From positions 393,088 to 457,087 of the forward strand of contig NZ_JAIVKL010000005.1 of assembly GCF_020524045.1 (NCBI RefSeq): DNA of 64,000 bases. Reading direction: 5' to 3'. The position numbers were made by a program, and so were the translations under genes. The stretch comes from Metabacillus litoralis (lineage in GTDB: Bacteria > Bacillota > Bacilli > Bacillales > Bacillaceae). Positions 8,558 through 17,398 of this stretch are shown in pieces (position 1 is the first letter of the stretch; each line of letters opens with the position of its first letter). The notes beneath the pieces are model-generated. The model had not been told where the DNA came from, made no database searches, and worked only from the letters and a program-made list of their open reading frames with translations.

Positions 8558-9250
8558 TTATATGTTCTCTGATAAATGAATCTGTGCAAGTGTATGCAAA
8601 TGTGATGCTAAAACAGATAGAACAGAAATAACTAAAACAGATTTTATCGTTTCCCACTGAAGATCAGATAGATCATTCAATGGCTTTGAAAGAGCATCTA
8701 TTTTTTGAATGATAATATGTTTTAATGTTGGATCTCCACCCATCGTTAATGAAGGGAGTACATCAAGAGATGATAAAACTTTTGCATATAATTCATAAAA
8801 AGAAATGGGACTTATTAGATCATCACTTCGATCAGACAGTGTATTAAAAACAACTGTTAGCACATTTCGAATTTTTTCGAAATCAAATGAGTTTTTTAAA
8901 TCCTTTACAATTAGTAGCATAGCTGCTTGATCGATTGAGTATTTTTTACCAAGTTCGGGTGAACCAATTAACTCTTTAACATCACGTTTAATCCAATTCT
9001 GAAGAGATGTTGATTTTAATGCTGTTAATTCACATAAATTTGCTAAAGCAACAATTTCATTTGTTGATAAACCTAATTCCATATTGTTTCGTTTTTTATT
9101 CGCTTTCATAATAAAATTGGGTATTTCGTCATGGAAGTTTAAAGGAATATTTATAGCATCTTCTACTATAGAATAAGGAGAGTGATTTGAATCTCCTTTT
9201 AGTGAGTATAATAATTTTGACATTTGTATTCGTGTTAATTGAATTGTCAT
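8558..9250 (-). CDS. ykrK: YkrK-like regulator, probable repressor of htpX
   Basis: 230 residues, soluble, mostly helical, with no motif I can name with confidence. Its length (B. subtilis YkrK is similar) and its place between sspD and divergent htpX identify it as YkrK. In B. subtilis YkrK represses htpX together with Rok. A perfect 7+7 palindrome sits just downstream of the htpX promoter and is a plausible binding site. The start ATG is followed by MTIQLTRIQMSKLL; an aaagaggtg precedes it. The function rests on synteny, not on a recognised DNA-binding domain. Confidence 0.72.
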   Translation of the reverse strand: MTIQLTRIQMSKLLYSLKGDSNHSPYSIVEDAINIPLNFHDEIPNFIMKANKKRNNMELGLSTNEIVALANLCELTALKSTSLQNWIKRDVKELIGSPELGKKYSIDQAAMLLIVKDLKNSFDFEKIRNVLTVVFNTLSDRSDDLISPISFYELYAKVLSSLDVLPSLTMGGDPTLKHIIIQKIDALSKPLNDLSDLQWETIKSVLVISVLSVLASHLHTLAQIHLSENI

Positions 9251-9322
9251 TTTGACACCTCTTTTAATCGATGTAGTCTGAGGTTAAATAATAGTTTATA
9301 GTTTATCATATATATTACTTTA

Positions 9323-9522
9323 GGCTAAGTTAATGCTTAATATGATTTTTAGCACTTTGTTGATTTGAATTAAATAAATGAGGCTCCTGTTAAGAAAAAT
9401 GTGCCAAGGGAAGACCAAACAAAAGTATTTAGCTTACGAGGAAGCTCAATCCGAGCTGCATTTTTTCCAGGAAAAGCGAATTCCTGTCACGTAAATCAAC
9501 AACAATCAAGTTTAAAAGAGCG
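9323..9522. mobile_element. MITE family C, decayed copy C0 with 8-bp target duplication
   Basis: Starts ggctaagttaa and ends tttaaaagagcg, and aligns along its length with the copy at 35078 (shared cagcactttgttgatt-, gctgcattttttcc- and gcgaattcctgt-like segments). Flanks TTACTTTA (9315-9322) and TTACTTTT (9523-9530) match 7 of 8 bases. It is AT-drifted compared with the other copies and lies just upstream of the htpX promoter. Confidence 0.75.
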
Positions 9523-9559
9523 TTACTTTTTAAAAATTTTACTTCAAAATTTATATTTC

Positions 9560-9588
9560 TTGATCTTTTCATCAATTGTTTCTATAAT
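9560..9588 (+). promoter_or_regulatory. htpX promoter
   Basis: TTGATC, 17-base spacer, TATAAT (9583-9588). A second TATAAT at 9595-9600 has no partner -35 at the right distance. Confidence 0.65.
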
Positions 9589-9601
9589 TTATATTATAAT
9601 A

Positions 9602-9619
9602 CAAGTTCATGAGAACTTG
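9602..9619 (+). promoter_or_regulatory. Palindromic operator in the htpX 5' region (candidate YkrK site)
   Basis: CAAGTTC-atga-GAACTTG is a perfect 7+7 inverted repeat located at the expected transcription start, before the tggagg ribosome site. This position suits a repressor. Assignment to YkrK is inferred from the divergent neighbour and known biology. Confidence 0.65.
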
Positions 9620-9635
9620 AAATATGGAGGTACAT

Positions 9636-10514
9636 ATGGCCAAAAGAATATTTTTATTTCTTCTATCTAATATTTTAGTTATTACAACAATAGGTATTGT
9701 TCTCTCAATCCTAAATGTTTCACCATACCAAACTGTTAACGGTAATCTCGATTTGGTTAATTTATTGATCTTTAGTGCTGTAGTAGGTTTCACTGGATCT
9801 TTTGTTTCGTTAGCTATTTCACGTTGGATGGCGAAAATGATGATGAAAGTAAAGGTGTTAGATCCTTCTAAATCTCTTTCAGCAATAGAGAAGGATTTGG
9901 TAGAAAGAGTTCACCGACTTTCACGAGCAGCTGGTTTAACAAAAATGCCTCAAGTTGGGATTTATCAATCATCTGAAGTTAATGCCTTTGCAACAGGTCC
10001 TTCAAAGCGTCGCTCACTAGTTGCTGTTTCAACAGGCTTATTACAAGAGATGGATGATGATGCAATTGAAGGTGTTCTTGCCCATGAGGTAGCTCATATC
10101 GCAAATGGAGATATGGTAACAATGACATTGTTACAAGGTATCGTAAATACATTTGTTGTATTCTTTGCTCGTATTGCAGCCTGGGTAGTATCAAGATTTG
10201 TACGAGAAGATTTAGCTCCTATTGTTCATTTTGTTGCAGTAATTATCTTTCAAATCGTTTTCTCTATCTTGGGAAGTTTAGTTGTATTTGCATTCTCAAG
10301 ATATCGAGAATTTCATGCCGATAGAGGTGGAGCTGATTTAGCAGGTAAAGATAAAATGATTCATGCTCTACGTTCTTTAAAACAGTATTCACAACGAGTA
10401 AGAGATGATGATACAGCTCTATCTACTATGAAAATTAATAGTAAAAAAGGAATGTCATTATTCTCTACACATCCAGATTTAGATGATCGAATTAGTCGTT
10501 TAGAAGCAAAATAG
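9636..10514 (+). CDS. htpX: Membrane zinc metalloprotease HtpX
   Basis: 292-residue M48 protease. Two N-terminal membrane helices are followed by the catalytic motif HEVAH (His150-His154), two further hydrophobic segments, and SRYREFHAD supplying the third zinc ligand Glu. HtpX degrades damaged membrane proteins under heat or envelope stress. Start chosen at MAKRIF because tggaggt lies at proper spacing; an in-frame ATG four codons earlier lies too close to that site. Control by the adjacent palindrome and YkrK is likely. Synteny with sigI/rsgI fits an envelope-stress neighbourhood. Confidence 0.95.
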   Translation: MAKRIFLFLLSNILVITTIGIVLSILNVSPYQTVNGNLDLVNLLIFSAVVGFTGSFVSLAISRWMAKMMMKVKVLDPSKSLSAIEKDLVERVHRLSRAAGLTKMPQVGIYQSSEVNAFATGPSKRRSLVAVSTGLLQEMDDDAIEGVLAHEVAHIANGDMVTMTLLQGIVNTFVVFFARIAAWVVSRFVREDLAPIVHFVAVIIFQIVFSILGSLVVFAFSRYREFHADRGGADLAGKDKMIHALRSLKQYSQRVRDDDTALSTMKINSKKGMSLFSTHPDLDDRISRLEAK

Positions 10515-10533
10515 AAAAAGGAATATTTATTAA

Positions 10534-10694
10534 GGCTGTTTTCGTAAACTTTGTTGCTTTAACAACTCCAAGTAAACAGCACTATATAAAGGATAGTGGC
10601 ATCTTTTCTTCATAGGATAGTACCTATTTGCCATAACAACTATGTTTCTACTGCATAATTAGGTCTATTAGCAACAATCTTTCTGAAAAGAGCC
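10534..10694. mobile_element. MITE family B, copy B1 with exact 8-bp target duplication
   Basis: 161 bp from ggctgttttcgtaaac to ctttctgaaaagagcc, with imperfect terminal inverted repeats. Exact direct repeats TTTATTAA flank it (10526-10533 and 10695-10702). It has no coding capacity. Confidence 0.88.
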
Positions 10695-10719
10695 TTTATT
10701 AATAATAGTTCTTACAAAA

Positions 10720-10753
10720 AAACAAACCACCATGTGTGTTGGTTTGTTTTTTT
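10720..10753. terminator. Rho-independent terminator, probably of htpX
   Basis: aaacaaacca pairs with tggtttgttt, followed by a T run; an A run precedes it, so it may act on both strands. Confidence 0.7.
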
Positions 10754-10922
10754 ACTGTTTAGGTAAGAACTGTTTATAAGTTTTAACAACAATGAAGCAT
10801 CCAGAGCCATTACTTTTAAACATAGCAATGTCTTTTTACAATTGATAAGGAGTTATATTTACATATATAATAGTGGTTATGTATATAGACGAGAATTGTC
10901 TTTAGATTGGAATGAATAACAA

Positions 10923-12269
10923 ATGGTTAATTGGAAGCTACGATTACAAACATTAACTCCTGTACAACTCATTGTTTCATATTATTTTTTAGCTGTAACC
11001 GTATCTGTTATCTTATTAAGCCTACCTGTTGCACACAAGCCGGGAGTAGAGTTTGCTTTAATTGACCGAATATTTACAGCAGTAAGTGCGGTAAGTGTCA
11101 CTGGACTTGCTGTTATGTCTACAGCTGATACATTTAGTGTGACTGGGGTTTTTATTCTAGCATTTGTGCTTCAATTTGGTGGAATAGGGATTATGACTTT
11201 AGGAACTTTTGTGTGGTTGATTATGGGTAAAAAGATCGGTTTAAAGGAAAGACAATTAATTATGACTGATCAAAATCAAACAAATTTATCTGGTATTGTA
11301 AACTTAATTCGACAAATTATTGTGTTAATTTTAATTATCGAGTTGATTGGTGGTCTTATTTTAGGAACATATTTTTTGAAATACTTCGATACATGGCAAG
11401 AAGCCTTTCTCCAGGGGTTTTTTACTTCAATAAGTGCTACGACTAATGGTGGATTTGATATTACCGGTCAGTCACTTATTCCGTTTTCTCATGATTATTT
11501 CATACAGTTTATTGTCATGATTTTAATTATTTTAGGAGCAATAGGGTTTCCAGTTTTAATAGAAGTAAAGGACTTCTTATTTAAAAAAGAAAAAAGATAT
11601 AGATTTAGTTTATTTACAAAAATAACATCAATTACATTTTTTGCTCTTATTCTCTTTGGAACAATTGCAATAGCTAGTCTTGAGTACACTTACTTTTTTA
11701 AAGATAAAGAATGGCATGAGACATTATTCTTTTCATTGTTCCAGTCTACTGCTACTCGAAGTGGTGGGTTAGCAACAATGGACATTAGTTTATACACGGA
11801 AACGACTCTATTAATCATGTGTGCATTAATGTTTATAGGTGCTTCTCCTAGCTCTGTTGGTGGTGGAATTAGGACTACCACTTTTGCTTTGAATCTGTTA
11901 TTTTTGTACCACTTTGCACGAGGTCATAAATCGATTAAGGTATTTAGACGTGAGCTACTAGAGGAAGACTTAAGGAAATCTGTTGTTGTAACTATGTTTG
12001 CTGTTTTAATTTGTTTCTTCGCCATCGTCATCTTAACAATTACAGAACAATTTTCATTTATCTCCATTTTATTTGAGGTATGTTCTGCCTTTGGAACAAC
12101 GGGGTTATCAATGGGAATCACACCTGAATTAACATCAATCGGCAAAGTTGTTATTATGATTTTAATGTTTATTGGAAGAATTGGTATATTAACATTTCTC
12201 TACCTTCTTGGAACAAAGGAAAGGAAAGATAATTTTCATTATCCAAAGGAACGAGTGATCATTGGATAA
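10923..12269 (+). CDS. ktrD: KtrD-type potassium (K+/Na+-coupled) channel subunit
   Basis: 448-residue polytopic protein of the TrkH/KtrB/HKT family. Four selectivity-filter loops are visible: SVTGLAV, TTNGGFD, ATRSGGLA and FGTTGLSMG, each with the diagnostic glycine. KtrD works with the cytoplasmic RCK subunit KtrC to import potassium; ktrC is not in this window. The Ktr systems in Bacillus are regulated by c-di-AMP. The ribosome site (ggaatgaa) is weak. Position after htpX matches B. subtilis. Confidence 0.93.
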   Translation: MVNWKLRLQTLTPVQLIVSYYFLAVTVSVILLSLPVAHKPGVEFALIDRIFTAVSAVSVTGLAVMSTADTFSVTGVFILAFVLQFGGIGIMTLGTFVWLIMGKKIGLKERQLIMTDQNQTNLSGIVNLIRQIIVLILIIELIGGLILGTYFLKYFDTWQEAFLQGFFTSISATTNGGFDITGQSLIPFSHDYFIQFIVMILIILGAIGFPVLIEVKDFLFKKEKRYRFSLFTKITSITFFALILFGTIAIASLEYTYFFKDKEWHETLFFSLFQSTATRSGGLATMDISLYTETTLLIMCALMFIGASPSSVGGGIRTTTFALNLLFLYHFARGHKSIKVFRRELLEEDLRKSVVVTMFAVLICFFAIVILTITEQFSFISILFEVCSAFGTTGLSMGITPELTSIGKVVIMILMFIGRIGILTFLYLLGTKERKDNFHYPKERVIIG

Positions 12270-12274
12270 GAATA

Positions 12275-12306
12275 AGGGATTAGGCAATTTCTGCCTAATC
12301 CCTTTT
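12275..12306 (+). terminator. Terminator of ktrD
   Basis: agggattaggca/tgcctaatccct stem with a short loop followed by tttt. Confidence 0.85.
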
Positions 12307-12318
12307 CAGTTTGGGGGA

Positions 12319-12347
12319 CTGACCTAAATGGATTTTTTTGGTACAAT
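12319..12347 (+). promoter_or_regulatory. Probable promoter of the PBP gene
   Basis: CTGACC, 17-base spacer, TACAAT, ending 23 bases before the start codon. The -35 is a weak match. Confidence 0.45.
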
Positions 12348-12369
12348 AAATTAAGAGGAGGGGCGTTTC

Positions 12370-14382
12370 ATGAAAAAATTATCTGTATTATTGTTGATTT
12401 TATTGGTAGTTGTTTTAGGTGGATGTTCAGATAAACCGACTGCAAGTGATCGGTTTTCTCAGTATATATCATTATGGAATGAACAAAAATTTGGAAAAAT
12501 GTATGAAATGCTAACGCCAAGTAGCAAAGAAAGTATTTCTAAAGAGGAATTCATAAGCAGGTATAAAGATATATATGAAGGTGTCTCTGTTAGTGACTTA
12601 CAAGTAAAATATAAAAAGCCTGAGGAAGAAGAAAAAAATAAAGATGAAAATAAAGTTGTATATCCATTTTCACTTTCAATGGAAACAGTGGCAGGTGCTG
12701 TTACTTTCGAACAAAATGTAACAATCCAAAAAGAAAAAGTGGAAGATGAAGAGGATTGGTTTATTTCATGGAAACCTACAATGATTTTTCCAGAACTTGA
12801 AGGTGAAGAAAAGGTGAAAGTTAGTAGTATTACTCCTCAAAGAGGACAAATTTTTGATAAAAATGAAAATCCGCTAGCAGTAAATGGGATAGCCCATGAA
12901 ATTGGCATAGTACCGGCAAATCTTCCAGAAAATCGTGAGGAAGTGTTATCAGAAGTTTCTTCTCTCCTTAAAGTAAGTGTTGCTGAAATAGAAGCTGAGC
13001 TGAATCAAGCGTGGGTTAAACCAGATTATTTTGTACCGATTAAGAAAATAGATCCTGAGAACACAGAGCTTTTGCAAAAGCTTGTATCACTTCCTTCTAT
13101 TCAAAAGAAAGATGTTGATGCTCGTTTTTATCCTCTCGGTGAAGCTGCAGCTCATTTAATTGGCTATATTGGAAGCATCACAGCAGAAGAGCTTGAGAGC
13201 CTTAAAAGTGAAGGATATAGTGATCAATCAAAGGTAGGTAAAGCTGGCTTAGAACAAGTTTATGAAAAAAGGTTAAAAGGGCAAACGGGTTACACTATAT
13301 TTGTTGATGGAACAGATAAAATAATTGCAGAAAAACCTGCTGTAGAAGGTGAAAATATTTCTATAACAATCGATAGCCATCTTCAAAAAGAACTATATAA
13401 TCAATTAAAAGGCGATCCTGGAACTGCAGTAGCAATACAACCAATGACTGGTGAAACTTTAGCTATGGTAAGTAGTCCATCCTATAATCCTAATGAATTC
13501 ATATATGGATTATCTAGTGAGCAATATAAAATTCTCTCAGAAGATCCAAATAAACCTTTAATGGCCCGATTTAATAAAACCTATGTACCTGGATCTGTCA
13601 TAAAACCTTTAACAGCAGCAATTGGCTTAAATAATAAAGTTATTCAACCAACTGATGCTAAGAAAATTACCGGTAAAACATGGCAAAAAGATACTAGTTG
13701 GGGGAACTATTATATAACTAGAGTATCTGAAAAAGTTAGTGACGTGACACTCCCAACTGCTCTAATTTATTCCGATAACATATATTTTGCACAATTAGCG
13801 TTAGAAATTGGATCAAACAAAATGATTGAAGGGTTAAAAAAATTTGGGTTTGAAGAAGAAATAGATTTCCCATACCCAATAAGCAAATCGACTATTGCTA
13901 ACAGTAATCTCACAAACGACACCTTGTTAGCAGATACGGGGTATGGTCAGGGAGAACTTCAAATGAGTCCGCTCCATTTAGCCTCAACTTACACGGCTTT
14001 TGTGAATAATGGAAATATCATCATGCCTTATTTAGAAAAAGGCGAAAATTCACAAGAGTCAGTTTGGAAGGGAAATGCAGCACAGCCTGAACATGCCGAG
14101 ATGCTGCTTACTTATTTAAAACAAGTTGTAAATGACCCTAATGGAACAGCACATAAACCTATTATTGAGAATCTAAAACTTGCAGGTAAGACTGGTACGG
14201 CTGAATTAAAAACCTCAAAGAGTGATGATCAAGCTAAAGAAAATGGTTGGTTTGTCGCTGTTGATCATGACAATCCTGAACTCTTAATTACGATGATGAT
14301 AGAAGATGTTAAGTCAAGAGGTGGAAGTCATTATGTAGTTCCTAAGGTAAAACAAGTATTTAAAGAAAATCTTACTCAATAA
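12370..14382 (+). CDS. pbpC: Class B penicillin-binding lipoprotein (PBP3/PbpC-like transpeptidase)
   Basis: 670 residues. The signal peptide ends in lipobox LGGC (Cys19). An NTF2-like MecA_N domain spans about 25-145, followed by the dimerisation domain (about 155-320) and the transpeptidase domain. Active-site motifs are Ser409-Val-Ile-Lys412, SDN (468-470) and KTG (607-609). This is the layout of B. subtilis PBP3 (PbpC) and staphylococcal PBP2a, D,D-transpeptidases of peptidoglycan crosslinking with low beta-lactam affinity. The gene stands alone between two terminators. The class is certain; the symbol is by similarity of architecture and length. Confidence 0.9.
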   Translation: MKKLSVLLLILLVVVLGGCSDKPTASDRFSQYISLWNEQKFGKMYEMLTPSSKESISKEEFISRYKDIYEGVSVSDLQVKYKKPEEEEKNKDENKVVYPFSLSMETVAGAVTFEQNVTIQKEKVEDEEDWFISWKPTMIFPELEGEEKVKVSSITPQRGQIFDKNENPLAVNGIAHEIGIVPANLPENREEVLSEVSSLLKVSVAEIEAELNQAWVKPDYFVPIKKIDPENTELLQKLVSLPSIQKKDVDARFYPLGEAAAHLIGYIGSITAEELESLKSEGYSDQSKVGKAGLEQVYEKRLKGQTGYTIFVDGTDKIIAEKPAVEGENISITIDSHLQKELYNQLKGDPGTAVAIQPMTGETLAMVSSPSYNPNEFIYGLSSEQYKILSEDPNKPLMARFNKTYVPGSVIKPLTAAIGLNNKVIQPTDAKKITGKTWQKDTSWGNYYITRVSEKVSDVTLPTALIYSDNIYFAQLALEIGSNKMIEGLKKFGFEEEIDFPYPISKSTIANSNLTNDTLLADTGYGQGELQMSPLHLASTYTAFVNNGNIIMPYLEKGENSQESVWKGNAAQPEHAEMLLTYLKQVVNDPNGTAHKPIIENLKLAGKTGTAELKTSKSDDQAKENGWFVAVDHDNPELLITMMIEDVKSRGGSHYVVPKVKQVFKENLTQ

Positions 14383-14385
14383 TAA

Positions 14386-14428
14386 AAGTGACTAACTGGA
14401 GATCTTCTTCACGTTAGTCACTTTTTTT
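14386..14428 (+). terminator. Terminator of the PBP gene
   Basis: aagtgactaac pairs with gttagtcactt, followed by an eight-T run. Confidence 0.88.
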
Positions 14429-14430
14429 TA

Positions 14431-14842
14431 TTTCCTGGGATATATCAATAGAAATTAGCTATAACTGATATGATTATCTTCTTTATCTTGTTGACTCGAT
14501 TGAATAAATATATAGACACCGTCTTAAATTAATGTGTAAAAAAGAAACTTGTAAGCACTCCTTAAAGTGAAGCTTTTGGATTAACTTACCCCGAATACTT
14601 ATATAGCAAATCATTTAATAGGTTTAAAATACTAAAATAAAGTCATAAGTAAATGAAATTTTTTTTTGTTGGTGAAGAAATCTGCTTTAACATTGTATCT
14701 TCTAGTAAATATTATAGAAATCTAATTACTCATGGTCATATCATCTTATCCGTTTAGTTTTCGTATAAAACCATTTTCTTGTCATTACCACTCATAATTA
14801 AATGAGGAAATTGAGAAAGTAAGATAGAAGAGAGGTGTTACT
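14431..14842. other. Gene-free stretch of about 410 bases
   Basis: AT-rich, no open frame with a ribosome site on either strand, no repeat of the A, B or C families, and no convincing promoter. Confidence 0.5.
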
Positions 14843-14980
14843 GTGGACAAAGATTCTGAATTTCCTGTTGCACACTTGTCTGATACACAATTGAATTATC
14901 TAATGCAAATGGAATCAAAGCTACGTGAAGAAACAGGTGAGGAGATCGTTTTAATTGCTTATGAGCAGAAAGAAGATTAA
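14843..14980 (+). CDS. Small hydrophilic protein, 45 residues, unknown function
   Basis: GTG start with agagaggtg 5-10 bases upstream. The translation starts MDKDSEFPVAHLSDTQLNYL and continues as an acidic amphipathic helix (MQMESKLREETGEEIVLIAYEQ). There is no membrane segment or cysteine. Good codon structure and a ribosome site support a real gene. It precedes two other tiny genes and a kinase-rich sporulation neighbourhood, so a sporulation role is possible but unproven. Confidence 0.7.
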   Translation: MDKDSEFPVAHLSDTQLNYLMQMESKLREETGEEIVLIAYEQKED

Positions 14981-15070
14981 CTTTTCCTATTTATTCCTAT
15001 GATAGTGTTCAGTGATTTAGGTAAACGTATAGATGTACCATCTTAAAATATAAATTTGAGGTGAAAAATT

Positions 15071-15226
15071 GTGAAAAGAAAAGCTGCTAGAAACCAAGCA
15101 ACAAAGAACAACTTTACACCAACTGAAAGTTTACCTGATGTAGAATTTTCTGAAATAAATGATGATCAAGATCCAATGAAGGGCGCAAATCGTAATTCTA
15201 AACAGGGGAAGCAGGGGGAAGAATGA
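15071..15226 (+). CDS. Small basic/acidic spore-like protein, 51 residues
   Basis: GTG start behind gaggtg. The sequence begins MKRKAARNQATKNNFTP, then LPDVEFSEINDDQDPM and a polar tail. The composition (Lys, Asn, Gln, Asp, no Cys or Trp) recalls minor small acid-soluble or YfhD-like spore proteins, but I do not recognise the family. Its stop overlaps the next start (ATGA), so the two are translationally coupled and probably work or are made together. Confidence 0.7.
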   Translation: MKRKAARNQATKNNFTPTESLPDVEFSEINDDQDPMKGANRNSKQGKQGEE

Positions 15227-15390
15227 CGAAAAAGAAAATGAAAAGTAGAGATATGCAAAACCATAAAAAGCCTACAGATATAGATTTACTACAAGAAGAA
15301 TTTGGTCAAGAACTAGGGGATACGAATGCTGCAAAAATTTATGAAGCTATTGCGGGGAACAAAAAGAAGCAAGAAAAAGAAGATAAATAA
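15223..15390 (+). CDS. Small hydrophilic protein, 55 residues, coupled to the previous gene
   Basis: ATG overlaps the upstream stop by 4 bases; gggggaag inside the upstream gene serves as ribosome site. The translation has a basic N-terminus (MTKKKMKSRDMQNHKK), a central amphipathic part (DLLQEEFGQELGDTNAAKIY) and a Lys/Glu tail. A terminator follows directly. Likely a spore or stress protein by size and composition; no function can be assigned. Confidence 0.7.
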   Translation: MTKKKMKSRDMQNHKKPTDIDLLQEEFGQELGDTNAAKIYEAIAGNKKKQEKEDK

Positions 15391-15397
15391 CTAAAAA

Positions 15398-15426
15398 AAG
15401 TGAGAGTTTTTATTTACTCTCACTTT
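15398..15426. terminator. Bidirectional terminator between convergent genes
   Basis: aaagtgagagt pairs exactly with actctcacttt around a T-rich loop; A and T tracts flank both sides. Confidence 0.75.
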
Positions 15427-15466
15427 AATGCTTTACATATGCTCCTAACTAAGAAAGCGTAGATTT

Positions 15467-17233
15467 TTAACTAACCTTTGAAGTAACATCTTTAGTCAAT
15501 CCTGAGTAAACTGTAGTTATTGTATGAACTGAGTCATAATGCACAAGGATAATTGATTTTTCCTCCAATATATTTCCTGTTTTAAGGTAATGGTTAAGAT
15601 TGAAAGGAAGAGCTTCGATAACAGTATGTTTGAATAAATCTTTCTCAGTTAATTTCTTACTTGCAAACTCTTCACCCAATACTAGTGGATTGTCTAAAAT
15701 TGAATGATAAATATCACTTCGGTCTTTTTTAGATAAAGTATCTGTCCACCATGGTTTGCGTGGTTTATACTTTTGATTTCGTAAGTAATCATATTTCATA
15801 AAGCCGCTCACAATTGTCAAATCTTCATTTTTTGAGTGATTAAGAAAATCATAAAGATGCTTATATAAATCCTCTAATTGATGGCCTATTCTTGTCCATC
15901 CTTTTTCGTCCCAAAATGTCCCAAAAAGTTGGAAAAACTCAAAAGGAGAGTCAAAAACAGAAGAAACTAAATATTCGATGGTCTCATCCATTCTATGGTC
16001 ATTCCAATACTTCTCTAAAACATCTTCTACTTGCTTAATTTTGATTATATCTTCAAATGAGAGAACATTGTTTCGTAATATTTCATATGGAGAATGATCC
16101 ATATAGACGTAACCGTGATCTTCAGCACGAAGCCTAAGACCGGTTCCTCTCAGCATTTTTAAAAAACCTAATTGGAGCTCTTCAGGACGCAATGCAAATA
16201 CATCATTAAATGTTTTCTTAAATGAGTGATAATCTTCATCTGGCAAACCTGCGATTAAATCAAGATGTTGATCAATTTTTTGTCCATCTTTTACCATTGT
16301 TACAGTTCGTGTAAGTTTACTAAAGTTTTGTTTTCTCATGACAAGTTCATTTGTTGCATCATTTGTTGATTGAACACCAATTTCAAAGCGGAATAAACCT
16401 TTTGGTGCGTTGTCATTTAAGAACTGGATCACTTCGGGTCTCATAATGTCTGCTGTAATCTCAAATTGAAAAACAGTTCCTGGTTTATGCTCATCTATAA
16501 GAAACTGAAACATTTCCATGGCGTAACTTCGACTTATATTAAACGTGCGGTCCACGAACTTTATTATTTTTGCTCCATTATTCATAAGGAAACGGATATC
16601 TTCCTTCACTTTTTCTCTATCGAAATAGCGAACTCCTACTTCTATAGAAGATAAACAAAATTGACAACTAAAAGGACAACCTCTACTTGTTTCAATATAG
16701 GTTACACGCTTAGGAAGATGTGATAAATCCTCATCAAAACGAAATGGAGATGGTAACTCTTTTAAGTCAATTTTATTTCGTTGCGGCTTAATGTGAATAG
16801 TCTCATTTTCTCGGTAAGCAATTCCACTAACATTTGAAAAATTTTGTTCTCCGTTAATTTCATCGAGTAATTGTTTGAAAGATTGTTCACCTTCCCCTAT
16901 GATAATGAAATCTACTTCAGCAATTGATTCCATCCATTCTCTTGTATCATAAGTTACCTCAGGGCCTCCTAAGACAATTAGTAGAGAGGGGTTTATTTTT
17001 TTAAGCATTTTAATGATCTTTATTGTTTCTTCGATATTCCAAATATAGCAACTAAAACCAAGAACATCAGGTTTTTTTGTATGCAGATCAGATACGATAT
17101 TTATTGCCGGATCTTTTATTGTATATTCTGCAAGTTCAACCTCATAGTCTGGGGCAGCATATGCTTTTAAATATCGGATGGAAAGACTAGTGTGAATGTA
17201 TTTGGCATTTAATGTTGATAAAACAGTTTTCAT
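15467..17233 (-). CDS. B12-binding domain radical SAM protein
   Basis: 588 residues. An N-terminal cobalamin-binding (Rossmann-like) domain spans about 1-140 with LGFSCYIWN and VLGGPEVTYD. The radical SAM barrel follows, with the cluster motif in SRGCPFSCQFC (CxxxCxxC), then EIGVQSTN and LIAGLPDED motifs. A C-terminal region of about 200 residues fits the DUF4080-type proteins. It probably performs a methyl or radical transfer on an unknown substrate. Start chosen at ATG 17233 behind agaagtggtg; a GTG pair five codons upstream is possible. It is monocistronic, so context gives no substrate. Confidence 0.88.
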   Translation of the reverse strand: MKTVLSTLNAKYIHTSLSIRYLKAYAAPDYEVELAEYTIKDPAINIVSDLHTKKPDVLGFSCYIWNIEETIKIIKMLKKINPSLLIVLGGPEVTYDTREWMESIAEVDFIIIGEGEQSFKQLLDEINGEQNFSNVSGIAYRENETIHIKPQRNKIDLKELPSPFRFDEDLSHLPKRVTYIETSRGCPFSCQFCLSSIEVGVRYFDREKVKEDIRFLMNNGAKIIKFVDRTFNISRSYAMEMFQFLIDEHKPGTVFQFEITADIMRPEVIQFLNDNAPKGLFRFEIGVQSTNDATNELVMRKQNFSKLTRTVTMVKDGQKIDQHLDLIAGLPDEDYHSFKKTFNDVFALRPEELQLGFLKMLRGTGLRLRAEDHGYVYMDHSPYEILRNNVLSFEDIIKIKQVEDVLEKYWNDHRMDETIEYLVSSVFDSPFEFFQLFGTFWDEKGWTRIGHQLEDLYKHLYDFLNHSKNEDLTIVSGFMKYDYLRNQKYKPRKPWWTDTLSKKDRSDIYHSILDNPLVLGEEFASKKLTEKDLFKHTVIEALPFNLNHYLKTGNILEEKSIILVHYDSVHTITTVYSGLTKDVTSKVS

Positions 17234-17398
17234 ATCGTTTAACACCACTTCTAACAGATTTTTAAGGTATAATCAATTTCTTATTGTATCATAGTTCAGT
17301 TAAAAAACGAACTTACGTTAAGTGGGGGTTTTTCCATATAATAGCTGTGATGATTTTACTAAATCTTTAAATTCTTGATTGCTTTATTTTTTTGATTA

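Noticed and set aside
9401..9670. Open frame running from the 9323 repeat into htpX
   Set aside because: It crosses the MITE end, the htpX promoter and the operator; an overlap by chance.
14760..14800. Short ATG frame near 14735-14800
   Set aside because: About 21 codons without a ribosome site.
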